Assembly (NCBI GenBank): GCA_032622095.1
Contig: CP136066.1
Location: 154,715,152 to 154,779,151, forward strand
Direction: 5' to 3'
Length of the DNA stretch: 64,000 bases
Source of the DNA: Siphonodentalium dalli
Taxonomy: Eukaryota > Mollusca > Scaphopoda > Gadilida > Siphonodentaliidae
Part shown: positions 32,101-40,325 of the stretch, one piece after another
How positions within the stretch are numbered: position 1 is the stretch's first letter
How the letters are laid out: the number at the start of each line of letters is the position of its first letter
The notes under the pieces: model-generated
Seen by the model: only the letters and a program-made list of their open reading frames with translations
The model's database searches: none
Told to the model about the DNA's origin: nothing
Program-made: the position numbers and the translations under genes

Positions 32101-33335
32101 TCTACAAAGAATTCTTAGAGATAGCTAATGATTTAATTCCAGCCATTGTGAAAAATGCGTGTATTGAGGCCCCAGCTGGGTTGAATCAGATACCATTCTT
32201 AGAAGACCCAGAGAACTATTCAAATCTATTAAGGTTCTACGACGGGATTTGTCAATGGGAAGAAGACAGTAAGACACCTGTATTGCACATCACGTGGGCC
32301 ACTCATTTCATTTATTCATTATCAAAATTTGACCCAAAGGTTAAAGGGCGAATTGGGATTATTGCAGATGGGGAAAAAGAGGATGATGATGATGATGATG
32401 ACGACACCAGTGAAACTAGTAGCATCGCTGATGAAAAAGAAAAGGAGATAATCCACAAAAAGTTACCTTCATCAGAACAAAGTCTTAAAATACATTCCTC
32501 AGAGTCCAAGGAAAGACCGCCAGGACAGATAACAAAACTTAGTAAACAAATTGATAATAAAGGGGATGGTTTACGGCAGAGCACGGAGCATGCCAATTTA
32601 AAGAAGAAAGTTGACTTTTCCAAAGAGAATGAAAACCCTGATGAAGAGCGTGTGAAGTCAGCAATAGAAGAGCTCACGTCGAGGGTAGAAGAGGATTCTC
32701 TTAGTGAATCTCCCAATCCTAATATCGCAGCACTCGCACAAGCTTGTGGTGAGTCAATTCTCAATCCGGAGTACCTAATCAGTGGAGGTGAACCATTCAC
32801 CACATCATCGAGTCTCAGTGGTCTCAACAACACTATCAGTGACACGCGTGTTGATCTACAAGAGTTTCTGAGCACAAAATCTAATGGTACAGCTTTCACT
32901 AATATGTCAATAGATTCTGTGATGAAGGCAGATAGTCCGTCTGAACTCATGATGTTCAATGGGTCAAGGACTTCTGTGATTAGCACGACATCTTCATCTG
33001 TTACTCAAACTGCTTCATTAAAAGATAAATTAGCTTCATTAAAAGACCCTGAGCTGATTCACATTCGTGATAGTAAGGAACATGTTCTGCAGCATTCAGT
33101 GACTGCTCATGACGGTTTATCAGATTTTCTAGGAGACCAGCTGCCCTTGACTTTGCATCTATATAGTTCAAAAATGAAGGGACTGAGAAAGCTTCTGTTG
33201 GCAGGTAAACTGAATGCAAGTGCTATCAAACTGCAATTGACTGCCCAGTCTCAAACACATTTTAAAGCTAAACGTGGAGCTGCAGGGATTGAGGAAAGTG
33301 CCGGTGTTAGGTCCAAGCGGTTACGCAGGGAATAA
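13742..33335 (+). CDS. MEN1: Menin (MEN1 orthologue), complete six-exon gene
   Basis: The gene is join(13742..14150, 18230..18382, 21975..22159, 25285..25325, 29388..29612, 32072..33335), 2277 nt, 758 aa. Menin is a nuclear scaffold that binds MLL/KMT2 N-termini, LEDGF and JunD and tunes H3K4 methylation. The product matches menin end to end: an N-terminal domain (about 1-89, with [13 protein letters not shown]), a transglutaminase-like thumb (about 90-218, with [11 protein letters not shown]), a TPR-like palm (about 219-374, with [16 protein letters not shown] and [10 protein letters not shown]), and a final block [14 protein letters not shown]...[11 protein letters not shown] near 704-732. 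Judged against recalled human menin, residues 168-354 align without gaps (human number minus 12). The MLL-pocket residues D168, H169, Y264, M266, N270, Y307, Y311, W329, E351 and E354 are conserved. Residues 440-702 are low-complexity, acidic then Ser/Thr-rich, making the protein longer than the ~610-aa human form. The C-terminus is basic, like a nuclear localisation signal. Exon phases join perfectly. Confidence 0.97.
14788..14882. mobile_element. hAT-like terminal fragment
   Basis: Read on the minus strand it begins TAGTGTTGAAACGATTAATC followed by repeated GACTAGTCGA-type words, a form typical of hAT element ends. Only one end is identifiable. Confidence 0.5.
15003..15970. mobile_element. 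piggyBac-like MITE copy 1
   Basis: It begins at TTAA (14999-15002) with CCCTTTGAACCC and is nearly identical to 20015-21026 throughout, including CTGGCCGGTATTCCGGCCAG palindromes and TGACGTCATGTATTTACG. The 3' terminus has lost its inverted repeat (GCCAGGGTTAAGAAG instead of GCCAGGGTTCAAAGGG). Non-coding. Confidence 0.8.
16953..17179 (+). pseudogene. Non-LTR retrotransposon reverse-transcriptase C-terminal remnant
   Basis: The translation around residues [16 protein letters not shown]...[12 protein letters not shown] follows the pattern F-x-G-x-K-x-WN-x-L...S-x-x-x-F-K-x-x-x-x-x-x-L found at the C-terminus of CR1/L2/jockey-type reverse transcriptase ORFs. There is no ATG and a stop lies just upstream. 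It is a 3' fragment in the same strand as MEN1. Confidence 0.6.
18230..18382 (+). CDS. MEN1: MEN1 coding exon 2 (residues 137-188)
   Basis: The acceptor TTATTGCAG precedes it and GTGAGA follows. The 153-nt exon encodes the thumb segment [18 protein letters not shown] through [10 protein letters not shown] to TAEVTWHG. Asp168 and His169 in SEDHAW correspond to human Asp180 and His181 of the MLL pocket. Position 143 is Phe where human menin, as I recall it, has Ser155. The exon is phase 1 on both sides. A fragment of a TTAA-type MITE starts about 50 bp after the donor. Confidence 0.96.
18436..18515. mobile_element. MITE family D fragment
   Basis: TTAACCCTTCCATGATTGGA, then GCTTCCTGAAATTTTGCG and TGTGCCAATGTATTC match the left end of the family. 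The right half is missing. It lies about 50 bp after MEN1 exon 2. Confidence 0.7.
18736..19115. mobile_element. MITE family A copy (8-bp TSD)
   Basis: Flanked by ATGTGGAA (18728-18735 and 19116-19123). Ends TAAGCCTGAGTTTAG and CTAAGCTCAGACTTG. Same internal layout as 81-467 but of a subfamily with GTGCCTGTCATTTGCAG. Confidence 0.85.
19238..21358. mobile_element. hAT-like element with nested MITE (TSD GTGGCCTT)
   Basis: The ends TAGAGATGGGCGG and CCACCCATCTCTA are inverted and flanked by the 8-bp direct repeat GTGGCCTT (19230-19237, 21359-21366). Subterminal sequence is rich in CGGTTTCGGTT. Removing the nested piggyBac-like copy leaves about 1.1 kb with no transposase frame. Confidence 0.85.
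20015..21026. mobile_element. piggyBac-like MITE copy 2, complete
   Basis: TTAA at 20011-20014 and 21027-21030. Perfect 12-bp inverted ends CCCTTTGAACCC / GGGTTCAAAGGG. 1012 bp, non-coding. It sits inside the hAT-like element 19238-21358, so it is the younger insertion. The TTAA target and ends fit piggyBac. Confidence 0.85.
21975..22159 (+). CDS. MEN1: MEN1 coding exon 3 (residues 188-249)
   Basis: The acceptor is a long T-run ending TTTCAG and the donor is GTAATT. It encodes GKGNEDKRG, the conserved loop at the thumb-palm boundary, then [21 protein letters not shown] and LLQQ. Ser226 stands where human menin has Phe238. It runs phase 1 to phase 0. Exons 2 and 3 together are 338 nt, equal to the sum of human coding segments I recall as 209 and 129 nt, so the intron appears shifted while the coding length is unchanged. 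A foldback MITE lies about 14 bp downstream. Confidence 0.96.
22176..22308. mobile_element. Foldback MITE family C, deleted copy
   Basis: Between TA dinucleotides, it starts CAGTAATGCCCTAAATAATC and ends GATTATTTAAGGCATTACTG. Most of the second arm is missing. Confidence 0.8.
22326..22558. mobile_element. MITE family B fragments
   Basis: CTAAATACTCATTGATGAG and CCTTAGGAAATGTTCAGATA are followed by the opposite-end words AACTGAATAGGAGATTCCAT. Ends are degraded (GGGTTATTA at the right). Confidence 0.6.
22559..23380. other. Intronic stretch without a recognised feature
   Basis: Contains a possible hAT-like start TAGGCTTGTCACGGTTA near 22645 without a partner, and a repeated GGCTTCCTTTGCCTTTG(A/C)TGTC (22869 and 22961). 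No gene seen. Confidence 0.45.
23389..24801. mobile_element. hAT element, 1413 bp (TSD TTTGAACA)
   Basis: Termini TAGGGTCCTGCGAAT / ATTCGCAGGACCCTA are inverted and flanked by exact 8-bp repeats TTTGAACA (23381-23388, 24802-24809). Subterminal ATTCGATTCGA repeats occur at both ends. The interior holds a BED-finger remnant. Confidence 0.9.
24280..24483 (+). pseudogene. BED-type zinc finger remnant of a hAT transposase
   Basis: The frame reads [20 protein letters not shown] then LIIQHY: Cys-x2-Cys-x13-His-x4-His, the BED-finger layout that hAT transposases carry at their N-terminus. The frame is closed by a stop 18 nt before the first Cys and by TGA at 24481. No catalytic region remains. Confidence 0.55.
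25285..25325 (+). CDS. MEN1: MEN1 coding exon 4, 41-nt microexon (residues 250-263)
   Basis: The exon lies between ATTTCAG and GTGAGT and encodes [13 protein letters not shown] plus two bases of Lys263. It is 41 nt long, the same length as the equivalent human exon as I recall it, so this microexon is ancient. It is required to keep the frame between exons 3 and 5. It starts the TPR-like palm. A 257-bp TTAA MITE begins 44 bp after it. Confidence 0.95.
25370..25626. mobile_element. MITE family D copy (TTAA-flanked)
   Basis: TTAA at 25366-25369 and 25627-25630. Ends CACTTTCATGACTGGAGC / GCTCTCATCATGAAAGGG. Repeated GCATTCTCTTATATATGC and its mirror form two internal hairpins. Confidence 0.8.
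26073..27507. mobile_element. hAT-like element, 1435 bp
   Basis: Inverted ends TAGTGATGAGCCGAT / ATCGGCTCATCACTA with AATCGG repeats just inside. The flanking 8-mers AAATCTTC and CAATCTGT share only five positions, so the duplication has decayed. No transposase frame is recognised. Confidence 0.7.
27542..29022 (+). pseudogene. Small ORF of unknown function split by a hAT insertion
   Basis: The frame starts with ATG at 27542 ([16 protein letters not shown]...) and is open to 27721, exactly where the hAT element enters. Skipping the insert and one duplication copy, it resumes in the same frame at 28915 ([14 protein letters not shown]) and ends at TGA 29020-29022. The uninterrupted ORF would be 96 codons. 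No family is recognised. It is the only frame found in the host GGCC-ended element. Confidence 0.45.
27722..28906. mobile_element. hAT element, 1185 bp (TSD GTTTGGAC)
   Basis: Ends TAGGGCTGGGCGATA / GTCATACCGCCCAGCACTA with ATATCG-rich subterminal sequence. Exact 8-bp flanks GTTTGGAC (27714-27721, 28907-28914). TAGGGCTGGGCGATA-type ends are widespread in animal hAT elements. Non-coding interior. Confidence 0.9.
29388..29612 (+). CDS. MEN1: MEN1 coding exon 5 (residues 263-338)
   Basis: The exon encodes [13 protein letters not shown], then [17 protein letters not shown] and [13 protein letters not shown], the TPR-like core of the MLL/JunD pocket. Y264, M266, N270, Y307, Y311 and W329 match human Y276, M278, N282, Y319, Y323 and W341. 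The acceptor is TTTAAG, a weaker AAG type with little pyrimidine tract. The donor is GTGAGT. The length of 225 nt equals the sum of two human exons I recall as 88 and 137 nt, so one intron is absent here. The exon starts only 93 bp after a nested transposon cluster (25829-29294). Confidence 0.96.
29666..30102. mobile_element. MITE family A copy next to MEN1 exon 5
   Basis: Ends GCCTGCAAATAGTGTG and GCTATTTGCAGGCTTG with flanking GGGAGCAG and GGAAGCAG (7 of 8). Two terminal hairpins (CCAGAGGGTGAATTTAGTGA...; ...CACTAAATTCACCCTCTGG). It starts about 53 bp after exon 5. Confidence 0.8.
30484..30675. mobile_element. MITE family A, partial diverged copy
   Basis: Contains AATGAGATCCCCAG, CACTAAATTCACCATCTTGG and CAATTATGCATTGTGTCGTC. 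Ends missing. Confidence 0.6.
30853..31112. mobile_element. MITE family B copy
   Basis: CCCTTTCTATACTAGATAGA at left is mirrored by AGTATTTAGTATAGAAATGG at right. A central dyad AAGTTCAACAAACAGTTTGT extends to TTATTATCTGAACA. Confidence 0.7.
31759..31917. mobile_element. MITE family D copy (TTAA-flanked)
   Basis: TTAA at 31755-31758 and 31918-31921. CCCTTCCATGACTGGAGC at left, CTCCCTTCATGAATTGG at right; TCTCTTATAAATGTGAGTCT mirrored inside. Confidence 0.8.
32072..33335 (+). CDS. MEN1: MEN1 coding exon 6, terminal (residues 338-758 and stop)
   Basis: The acceptor is ATTCCAG. The exon encodes [23 protein letters not shown], the finger segment [21 protein letters not shown] and [12 protein letters not shown]. 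An acidic run follows near 440-450 (GAT repeats), then a long Lys/Glu and Ser/Thr-rich linker, the conserved helix [14 protein letters not shown]...[10 protein letters not shown] (about 704-732), and a basic tail ending [11 protein letters not shown] is at 33333-33335. The open frame extends upstream of the acceptor to 32013, but that part resembles no menin sequence and is intronic. Confidence 0.97.
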
Positions 33336-33342
33336 TTATGGA

Positions 33343-33798
33343 CAAGTCTGCAAATAGTGCATGTGTCATTTGCAGAATGAGGTCCCCTTAGGCTGAAGTT
33401 AGTGATGCTATCCCGCACAGCAGGCTAGGGTCACCAAATTCACCCTCTGGGGACCTCATTCTGCTAGGGCCTCATCTTCTGGGAAGTATCTATAATCTCA
33501 AATCAACATTGTTTTTAGATACCGGTACTTTTTCCCTTCTAGGAAGTTTCTATATCCTCTAATTTGCAGAAGATAAAATGCATAATTGAGGCGATTAAAA
33601 ATGAGTGAACATTTCCAACTTCAACTGGGGAAATTCAATCTGATCCGAGGTCTCCCATAGCAGTTGAGGTCTAAACAGAATGAGGTTCAAAGAGTGTGAA
33701 TTTGGTGATGCTGGTCCACCTTGTTGGATAGAGTCACTAAATTCACCCTCTGGGGACATCATTCTGCAAATGACAGACACACTATTGCATGCCTGACT
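33343..33798. mobile_element. MITE family A copy immediately after the MEN1 stop
   Basis: Starts CAAGTCTGCAAATAG within about 8 bp of TAA and ends CTATTGCATGCCTGA, with a partial duplication ATTATGGA / CTATGGAT. Both terminal hairpins are present but diverged (CCCCTTAGGCTGAAG). Any MEN1 3' UTR must begin with this sequence. Confidence 0.8.
33594..33599 (+). terminator. Candidate poly(A) signal for MEN1 (ATTAAA)
   Basis: ATTAAA lies about 260 bp after the MEN1 stop, inside an inserted MITE. The first canonical AATAAA on this strand after the stop is at 34059-34064, inside a different MITE. Either would make the 3' end transposon-derived. There is no transcript evidence. Confidence 0.25.
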
Positions 33799-33960
33799 AT
33801 GGATCAATTTTATTACAGATTTTAGCTTTTTTTCGTCTCTTGTTTTATGAACTTGAGTGTTCAGTAGTGCTGTTTTCAGATATTTTTTTTAATTTCTTTT
33901 TTATTTGTTATTATGACTGATTATGACAATAATTTGATATTGAATGACATTTTGGTTTAA

Positions 33961-34226
33961 CCCTTTCTTTACTAAATGGATTCTCCCCTTCAGTTATAAA
34001 AGTATATATTTGAATGGTCTATTATTCATTTGGATGGATGTTCTCATTATGTTTAGGTAATAAAAGTAGACAACAGACTAATGAAAAGCTAATACAAATT
34101 CAAAAGTATTCATATCCATTCGTGGGAAATGTTCAGATAATAAGTTCAACAAACGATCATGAACTGATTATCTGAAAATGTCCTAAGGGAATTACTCGTC
34201 AATGAGTATTTAGTATATAAAGGGTT
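33961..34226. mobile_element. MITE family B copy (TTAA at left)
   Basis: TTAA at 33957-33960 then CCCTTTCTTTACTAAATGGA; right end GTATTTAGTATATAAAGGGTTAT. Contains AATAAA at 34059-34064. Confidence 0.75.
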
Positions 34227-36811
34227 ATTAGTGGTTGAACAAATATTTAACAGCCCATGATCTTATTAGAGGCATGAAGCATGGTTGATGGCCATTTATT
34301 ACATGATCCGAAGCCCTATTCCATTCATTAATCCCATACTTTATTAACAATATACAACGGTCATTGCATAACAGGAAATAGTGTCAGGTGTACCCAAATG
34401 CATTATTGTTGCAAAAACAATAACATTTGACTTCCAGTTTGTTGTCTGTTTACATTCCACACTCTACAGACGAGGAATGAAGAATTGGTGGCTGTGACTG
34501 ATATAGTTTGAAAAGGTATTTAATTAAATTTTATGATGTCAAAGAGTCTTATTCATCTGGGACTTCAATCCTATAAACTTTACGCAGACAAACAACACAG
34601 TTACGGGAAACATCATCGCAGGCCTTATAGAAGCTGCTGTTACTTTCAGGTCCCATTTATTGATTTAAGTATGTTTTATGGAGGTTTTTGATCAAGTACC
34701 GTAATTGCATCTCGGTCCAGACCTAATTTACTGGACTCTTTTTTGTTTGTAAATCTCATTATAAACTGGAGACTCATTGTAGATTCTCTGTTTATAGGAT
34801 GAACTGTTGATAGCTATTTCTCGATACACTAATAAAACCATGATGTCAGGCAATATCACATTGTTACTATTATTACCACTATGATACATCTTCTGAAGGA
34901 AAATGCTGATTAGATAAAAAACAACTATTTTCACTTGTACAGCATGAAAAAGAATAAAATTTCATCATAAAAGTGGACACAACAGACACACTACTTCATC
35001 ACCTAATTTGGTATAATTTTTCGTAGTTGGTCATTACTGGACGACGTCTGGTCCTGGGGGTATTTTTGTAAAGAATTAGACTGCACTTTAGACTGCACTT
35101 TATTCTGAGAAGTAGGTACATGAGTACTATTCAATAGATCATTATATGTTAGTTGCACTAAGCAGACAGACAAATATAACCCTTTTCACTGAGTTCTGAA
35201 CCATTTGTAATGCATCAAATTTGACCTGATATTCAAACTGAATTAAAAAATGGGAATTCTAAATATATAAATACATAATAGCATTGAAAGATAGGAAATT
35301 ATGACACAATTTGAATCGCTAAATATTTTTTGGATAAATTAATATTAACCATGTTAATCAAATTTAACTGATCTGTTATTGGTAAATGATAACACGACCC
35401 TATAACTATAATGCCAATCTATTTACAAGGTAATTAATAGTTCAGTTCCAGGGAGACATTTTTATTAAGTTGAAGGGAATATTTAAAAACTAAAAACAAA
35501 TTTGATGGCAGTATTGAGGTATTTGGGAATTTATTTATTCAAAGGCTTATATTTCTCCATGATAGAGATATTTCCCTGGAGTTTATACTCAATTCCCTTG
35601 CTTATTTCATACTTGGTAGTTAAGTATGGGCTGCTTATTTGATAACATATCTATGATCAACAGGTAAAGCATATCGTCGTCGCTTCTATGCTAAAATGTT
35701 CTGTAATCCATTTCGGCGGGACAATGAGATAATGGTATCGTTCGATTCGGCGCAGTATTTTCTGTCCGAAAAACACAAGTTATTGAGTATAGCAAATACC
35801 AGATAAGAATGAGAGGCTGGAATTATGTTCCATCTCCCAAATTTGTTTTTATGTCAGTGCTGTTTTGTTCTATCTCCACTGTGGACCAATGAATTGAATT
35901 ATTTTGTACCACTTGATCGTATATATTTCAGGGTTATTTTGTTATATCTCGAGTTGACAATGGTAAGCAATGGGAAATAATGGCTGTCAATGTGCATGGC
36001 TGGAAAGAGTGTTTTCTTACTCTTATATGTTAAAATCTTTAGTTAAAATAGCACAGAAGATGACATGATGTGCGAGTTTTGTACTTTTTAATTATTTAAA
36101 GACCTAAAAACCACTTTAGCACTCACGATAAAAGCTAAATTGTTCAGCAAAGTTTTCTATCTACAAACACATGTCAACGAATTACAAGAATAATACTGAC
36201 ATTTAAAGCAAGACAATTTATACAGTTTAGTTTTTCGTTTCCTCTGATCAAATGAAAACAGCATAAGGTGAAAATAAAGCAGACATATATGAAAACCATG
36301 TGGTCAATTTTCAAATCAAGCTACCCACAAAAAATGGATATAGAAAATTATAGCACCAATGCGACTATATGTAGTGATACCCAATGCACATGCATGTTTA
36401 CATATCGTGAAAAAGTAGAAAAACTTGACAAAATTTCAACAGTATAGTATTAGTTACATTGAATTAGGACGAGATTAGATGATGATTATATAAATTATTT
36501 CATGTTAGAATACTGTCCACATATATCCGTTTCACTTGCATTCATTACCTTTAAATAGATTACAATGAATGGTGTTAGGTTTCTCAAAATGACCATTTAA
36601 TATTTTTATCAACCCTCCAATTTATGGCATTTTAACTGAAAGGTCTTGGTACTCAGGATAAATTCCTATAAAGTGGTAATAATTCACTATCAGAGATTGC
36701 ACATCTGCACATTATGTCATATAGATCTCTTGTCATCTATTAATCTCCACAAGTCAAAAATAATACTCGTCTTCAGATTTCTCTTTATAAATGTATTCCT
36801 ATTTATAACGT
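34227..36811. other. AT-rich intergenic stretch, about 2.6 kb
   Basis: No gene, tandem array or clear element ends are found. One segment (35690-35765, CCATTTCGGCGGGACAATGA) resembles 54400-54450 (CCATTTTGGCGGGAAATGAG), hinting at an old shared repeat. Confidence 0.5.
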
Positions 36812-36815
36812 TTAA

Positions 36816-37078
36816 CCCTTTCATGACTGGAGGTTCTGAAATTTTTTGAAAACCCTGTACCAATGCATTCTCTTATTTACGCGAGTCTCCCATAGGGAGC
36901 CTCACATATATAAGAGAATATATTGGCCTAACAATATTTACCATGACCTTGTAAGCCAGTGCATTTTCTTATATATTCGGGGCTGCCTATGGGAGACTCG
37001 CATATATAAGAGAATGCACTGGCACAGGATATTTAATGCTGCACTAGCGCAGCTCCCGTCATGAACATCGTGAAAGGG
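36816..37078. mobile_element. MITE family D copy (TTAA-flanked)
   Basis: TTAA at 36812-36815 and 37079-37082. Ends CCCTTTCATGACTGGAGG / TCATGAACATCGTGAAAGGG. Two internal hairpins of TATATAAGAGAAT words. The best-preserved copy here. Confidence 0.85.
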
Positions 37079-37169
37079 TTAAATCAAACTATCACAACCT
37101 TGAAATCTAACATAGAGAGAGACTTATATGATTACTGCATCTAGAAAGAGTCAATAACATTTTTAACTA

Positions 37170-37368
37170 TAGTAATGCCCTAAATAATCGACTCCTTAAC
37201 CACAGCAGAATTATGGGTAATTTTTCAGGATTTAGTAGGAAATATGGCTTGTTGCCATTCATCGGAAAGCTCTCAGATGAATGGCAAAAACCATATTTCC
37301 GACTTAATCCAGAAAAATTACCCATAATTCTGCTGTGGTTGAGGAGTCGATTATTTAGGGAATTACTG
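37170..37368. mobile_element. Foldback MITE family C, complete copy
   Basis: Flanked by TA on both sides. Arms from AGTAATGCCCTAAATAATCG to CGATTATTTAGGGAATTACT pair across a short loop near 37277. Almost a perfect palindrome. Confidence 0.85.
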
Positions 37369-37371
37369 TAA

Positions 37372-38593
37372 CTTAGAGGTGAGACTGTCTCTTCACGTGA
37401 CCTTTGGAAGGTCAATTGATGTAAGTAGGCCACAACAAATTTACAATAGCTCCAGTCCATTGTTCCTGTTGACAGTGAGTTTCTACTTTGTGAAAGTTTT
37501 AGAACTGTCTCTGTGCCTGAAAATGCCATGCAAAACGGCAACTTTTTCACATTACTATTGTTTTGCAAATATTTTAATCTTATTTTGCTATGGTGTATGT
37601 GAAAGTCATGGAATTGTAGAATTGTTTTGTTTTGTTTTTATCTTTATATGAATAAAATGTGCAAGTATATAGGAAATCATGAAGTCTAAATCTAGAAAGT
37701 TATGAAATTTATAGTCTTCGCCATTTCCTTCAGATGAGTTCAAATCTAGTCTACAGTTGATATATTGTTCAATCAATAAACGCTTGCTGATAAGATCAGA
37801 AAAGGTGAACATAATGATCTGCTTTGGAAAATCGATTTAGTTTATTTTATTTTTAAAGGCGCATTTAGTGTAAAGAATGTTTTGTTTGTTGGTTTTGTTA
37901 TGAAGTGAATGTTATTGTTTTGATTGTTTATACAATTGATTGATTCAGGAGTGAACGACCCCTGCTGATATACAATCGGAGTCCCTGGAGGCTCAGTTCT
38001 TAAGGCCATCATGGCTGTGCTGCAATGGCCAAGCTGATTTAATTCCTGATGAGGAAAATATTTGATCCACACACAAGGAGGGTAAACTGATTAGTGTCGC
38101 CCGCTTGATGGGGAAATGGATCAATCCAAGTCAGTCATAGCGGGAGGCGCATAGCAGTTGCTAAGAGATTAGTCATCTGCTCAAATATATACCAGTTGAT
38201 TTTACAGCTTTACTCTAAAACACACTCAAGAATATACCTTGTTCTTGTCTTCAAATTGAAAAATATAATGAGTGTCATACCAAATGAAAAACACTGTTAT
38301 AATCATGCATAAATTTCAAACATTAGTACAAAAATCACAAGTTCAGTAAGTTATAATTTGACAGCAATTACGTTATTGGAAAACAAACAATTTCATATCC
38401 AATTGTGTGTATGGCATCAGTATATTCGATGCAGCAAATGACGGACACGTTTGTTTATTTAGAAAATTTTAATGCTAATAATTTATTTGATTAATGCCAA
38501 TGGAAAGATAATGGATTTTGACATATTTGTCTGTGTCATTTGAGCTTCAGTGTGATTGTCATTTAATTAAACTTTGAATCATACAATCACTGG
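37372..38593. other. Intergenic stretch without a recognised feature
   Basis: Short open frames on both strands are neither ATG-contexted nor conserved-looking. No repeat boundary was found. Confidence 0.5.
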
Positions 38594-38830
38594 TCAGTCC
38601 TGAGTTTAGTGTGCCTGTCATTTTCAGAATGAGATGGTCTCAGCCAAGCCTGATTATAGCGTGCCTGTATTTTGCAGAATGAGGTCCCTGGAGGGTTAAT
38701 TTAGTGACACTTTCCTGCAAAGTGGGCTAGAATCACTAAATTCACCTCTGGGGACCTCATTCTGCTTAGGCCTCATCTTCTCTGGAAAGTTTCTTTATTA
38801 TCAAATTTCTATAGAAACTTCTTCACATAG
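38594..38830. mobile_element. MITE family A, rearranged copy
   Basis: CCTGAGTTTAGTGTGCCTGTCA occurs as a left end and is followed 47 bp later by a second left end (GCCTGATTATAGCGTGCC), suggesting one copy inserted near the end of another. Confidence 0.65.
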
Positions 38831-38846
38831 ATTCTATTTCTTTTTA

Positions 38847-39370
38847 GCTCACCTGAGACGAAGTCTCCGGTGGAGCTATAGTCATCACTCCTCGTCCGTC
38901 GTCCGTCCATCCGTCCATCCATCCGTCCGTCAACAATTCTTTGAACATCTTCTTCTAAAGTTCCATTGGACCGAATTGGTTCATATTTGGTGTGGATGTT
39001 CCCTAGGTGACTCTCATTCAGATTTGTTCAAATGAGGTCACTGGGTCAAATAGTTGCGAAAGCAGGGCCACAACTCTATTCCTTCATAGTAATTCTTATA
39101 ACGACTTCTTTTCCAGAACCATAAGGCCTAATGGGTTCATATTTGTTCAAATGAGGTCACCAGGTTGATTAGTTAAGAAACCAGGGCCATAACTCTTTCC
39201 CTCCATAGTAATTCTTTTAAACATCTTCTTCTCGAATACCATCAGGCCAAATGGGTTCATATTTGGTATGAAGGATCATTGGTTGACTGGGGTTCAGATT
39301 TGTTCAAATGAGGTCACTGGGTCAAATGTGGGTGGGGCCAGGGACATAACTCAGAAGAAAAAAAATTCAG
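38847..39370. repeat. AGCTCACCTGAG-type dispersed repeat
   Basis: It opens TTTTTAGCTCACCTGAGACG then AAGTCTCCGGTGGAGCT, runs into CGTCCGTCGTCCGTCCATCC, then three ~110-bp units (ATTCTT...GGTTCATATTTGG...TTCAAATGAGGTCACTGGG...GGGCCA.AACTC). A fragment recurs at 40560-40735. I associate this family with molluscan genomes; that association is from memory. Confidence 0.7.
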
Positions 39371-39824
39371 ATTAAACTCTTTAACCAAAAAAGAAAAGAA
39401 TAGAAAAGAAATGATATATTAAAAAATAAAAGAATATTTAAAAAAACTGTGGAATTGTTTTTTTTTATTAGAATATTTAAAAAAAAAAAAAAAAAGTGTA
39501 TTTAACTCCATGGTCAATTTATTATATATATATATTGTTTAACATTTTTTGATAATTGAAAAACTAATGCCATTACATTTCTGTAGGTTGTGGCCCCTGG
39601 CCCTTCATTCAAGTGCACTGCTTCTGCCACCCTGGCCTGGTCTCAAAAATAAAATTTACTCAAATTCTTGACAGAATCATTAATAAGAAGCATTTACTTT
39701 GGCTGTAACTGTATATATGCTGGGTATGCCGACACAATCATGTCAATCTTGATATGTTTATAAACATTCCTGCAGATTTGCTAGATGTCATTAATTCCCA
39801 ATCTCTCATGTATTGTTCATATCA
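39371..39824. other. A/T low-complexity and unassigned DNA
   Basis: Runs of A near 39410-39495 and (TA)n near 39523. Nothing gene-like. Confidence 0.5.
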
Positions 39825-40262
39825 GGACTAATGTCATTTGCAGAATGAGGTCCCCAGAGGGTGAATTAAGTGATGCTATCCCACACAGCGGCCTAGCATC
39901 ACCAAATTCACCCTCTGGAGACCTCATTCTGCTTAGGCCTCATCTTCTGGGAAGTATCTATAGTATCAAATTAACATTGTTGTTAGTTACATTTCCCTTC
40001 TAGGAAGTTTCTATATCCCCTAATTTGCAGAAGATAAATTCCTAATTGAGGTGCCCAATGGGTGAACATCACCAACTTCAACTGGGGAACTTCAATCTTA
40101 TCCTAGGTCTGCCATAGCAGTTGGGGGCCCTAGCAGAATGAGGTCCCCAGAGGGTGAATTTAGTGATGCTAGCCCGCTGTGCGGGATAGCATCACTAAAT
40201 TCACCCTCTGGGGACCTCATTCTGCAAATGACAGACACACTTTCACACTATTTCAAGGCTTG
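39825..40262. mobile_element. MITE family A copy
   Basis: From CATTTGCAGAATGAGGTCC to CACACTTTCACACTATTTCA AGGCTTG, with two near-perfect terminal hairpins. The middle and right part (GTGATGCTATCCCACACAGC onward) is repeated at 40326-40560. Confidence 0.75.
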
Positions 40263-40325
40263 ATTGTATAATACATTGTGTTGCTTGAGGCCAGGCATGC
40301 ACAATGTAGGAACATACACGCTTTT

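Noticed and set aside
32312-32986. A 224-codon minus-strand open frame with Ser-rich sequence
   Set aside because: It is the antisense of MEN1 exon 6; the poly-Ser run is the complement of the GAT-rich acidic stretch.
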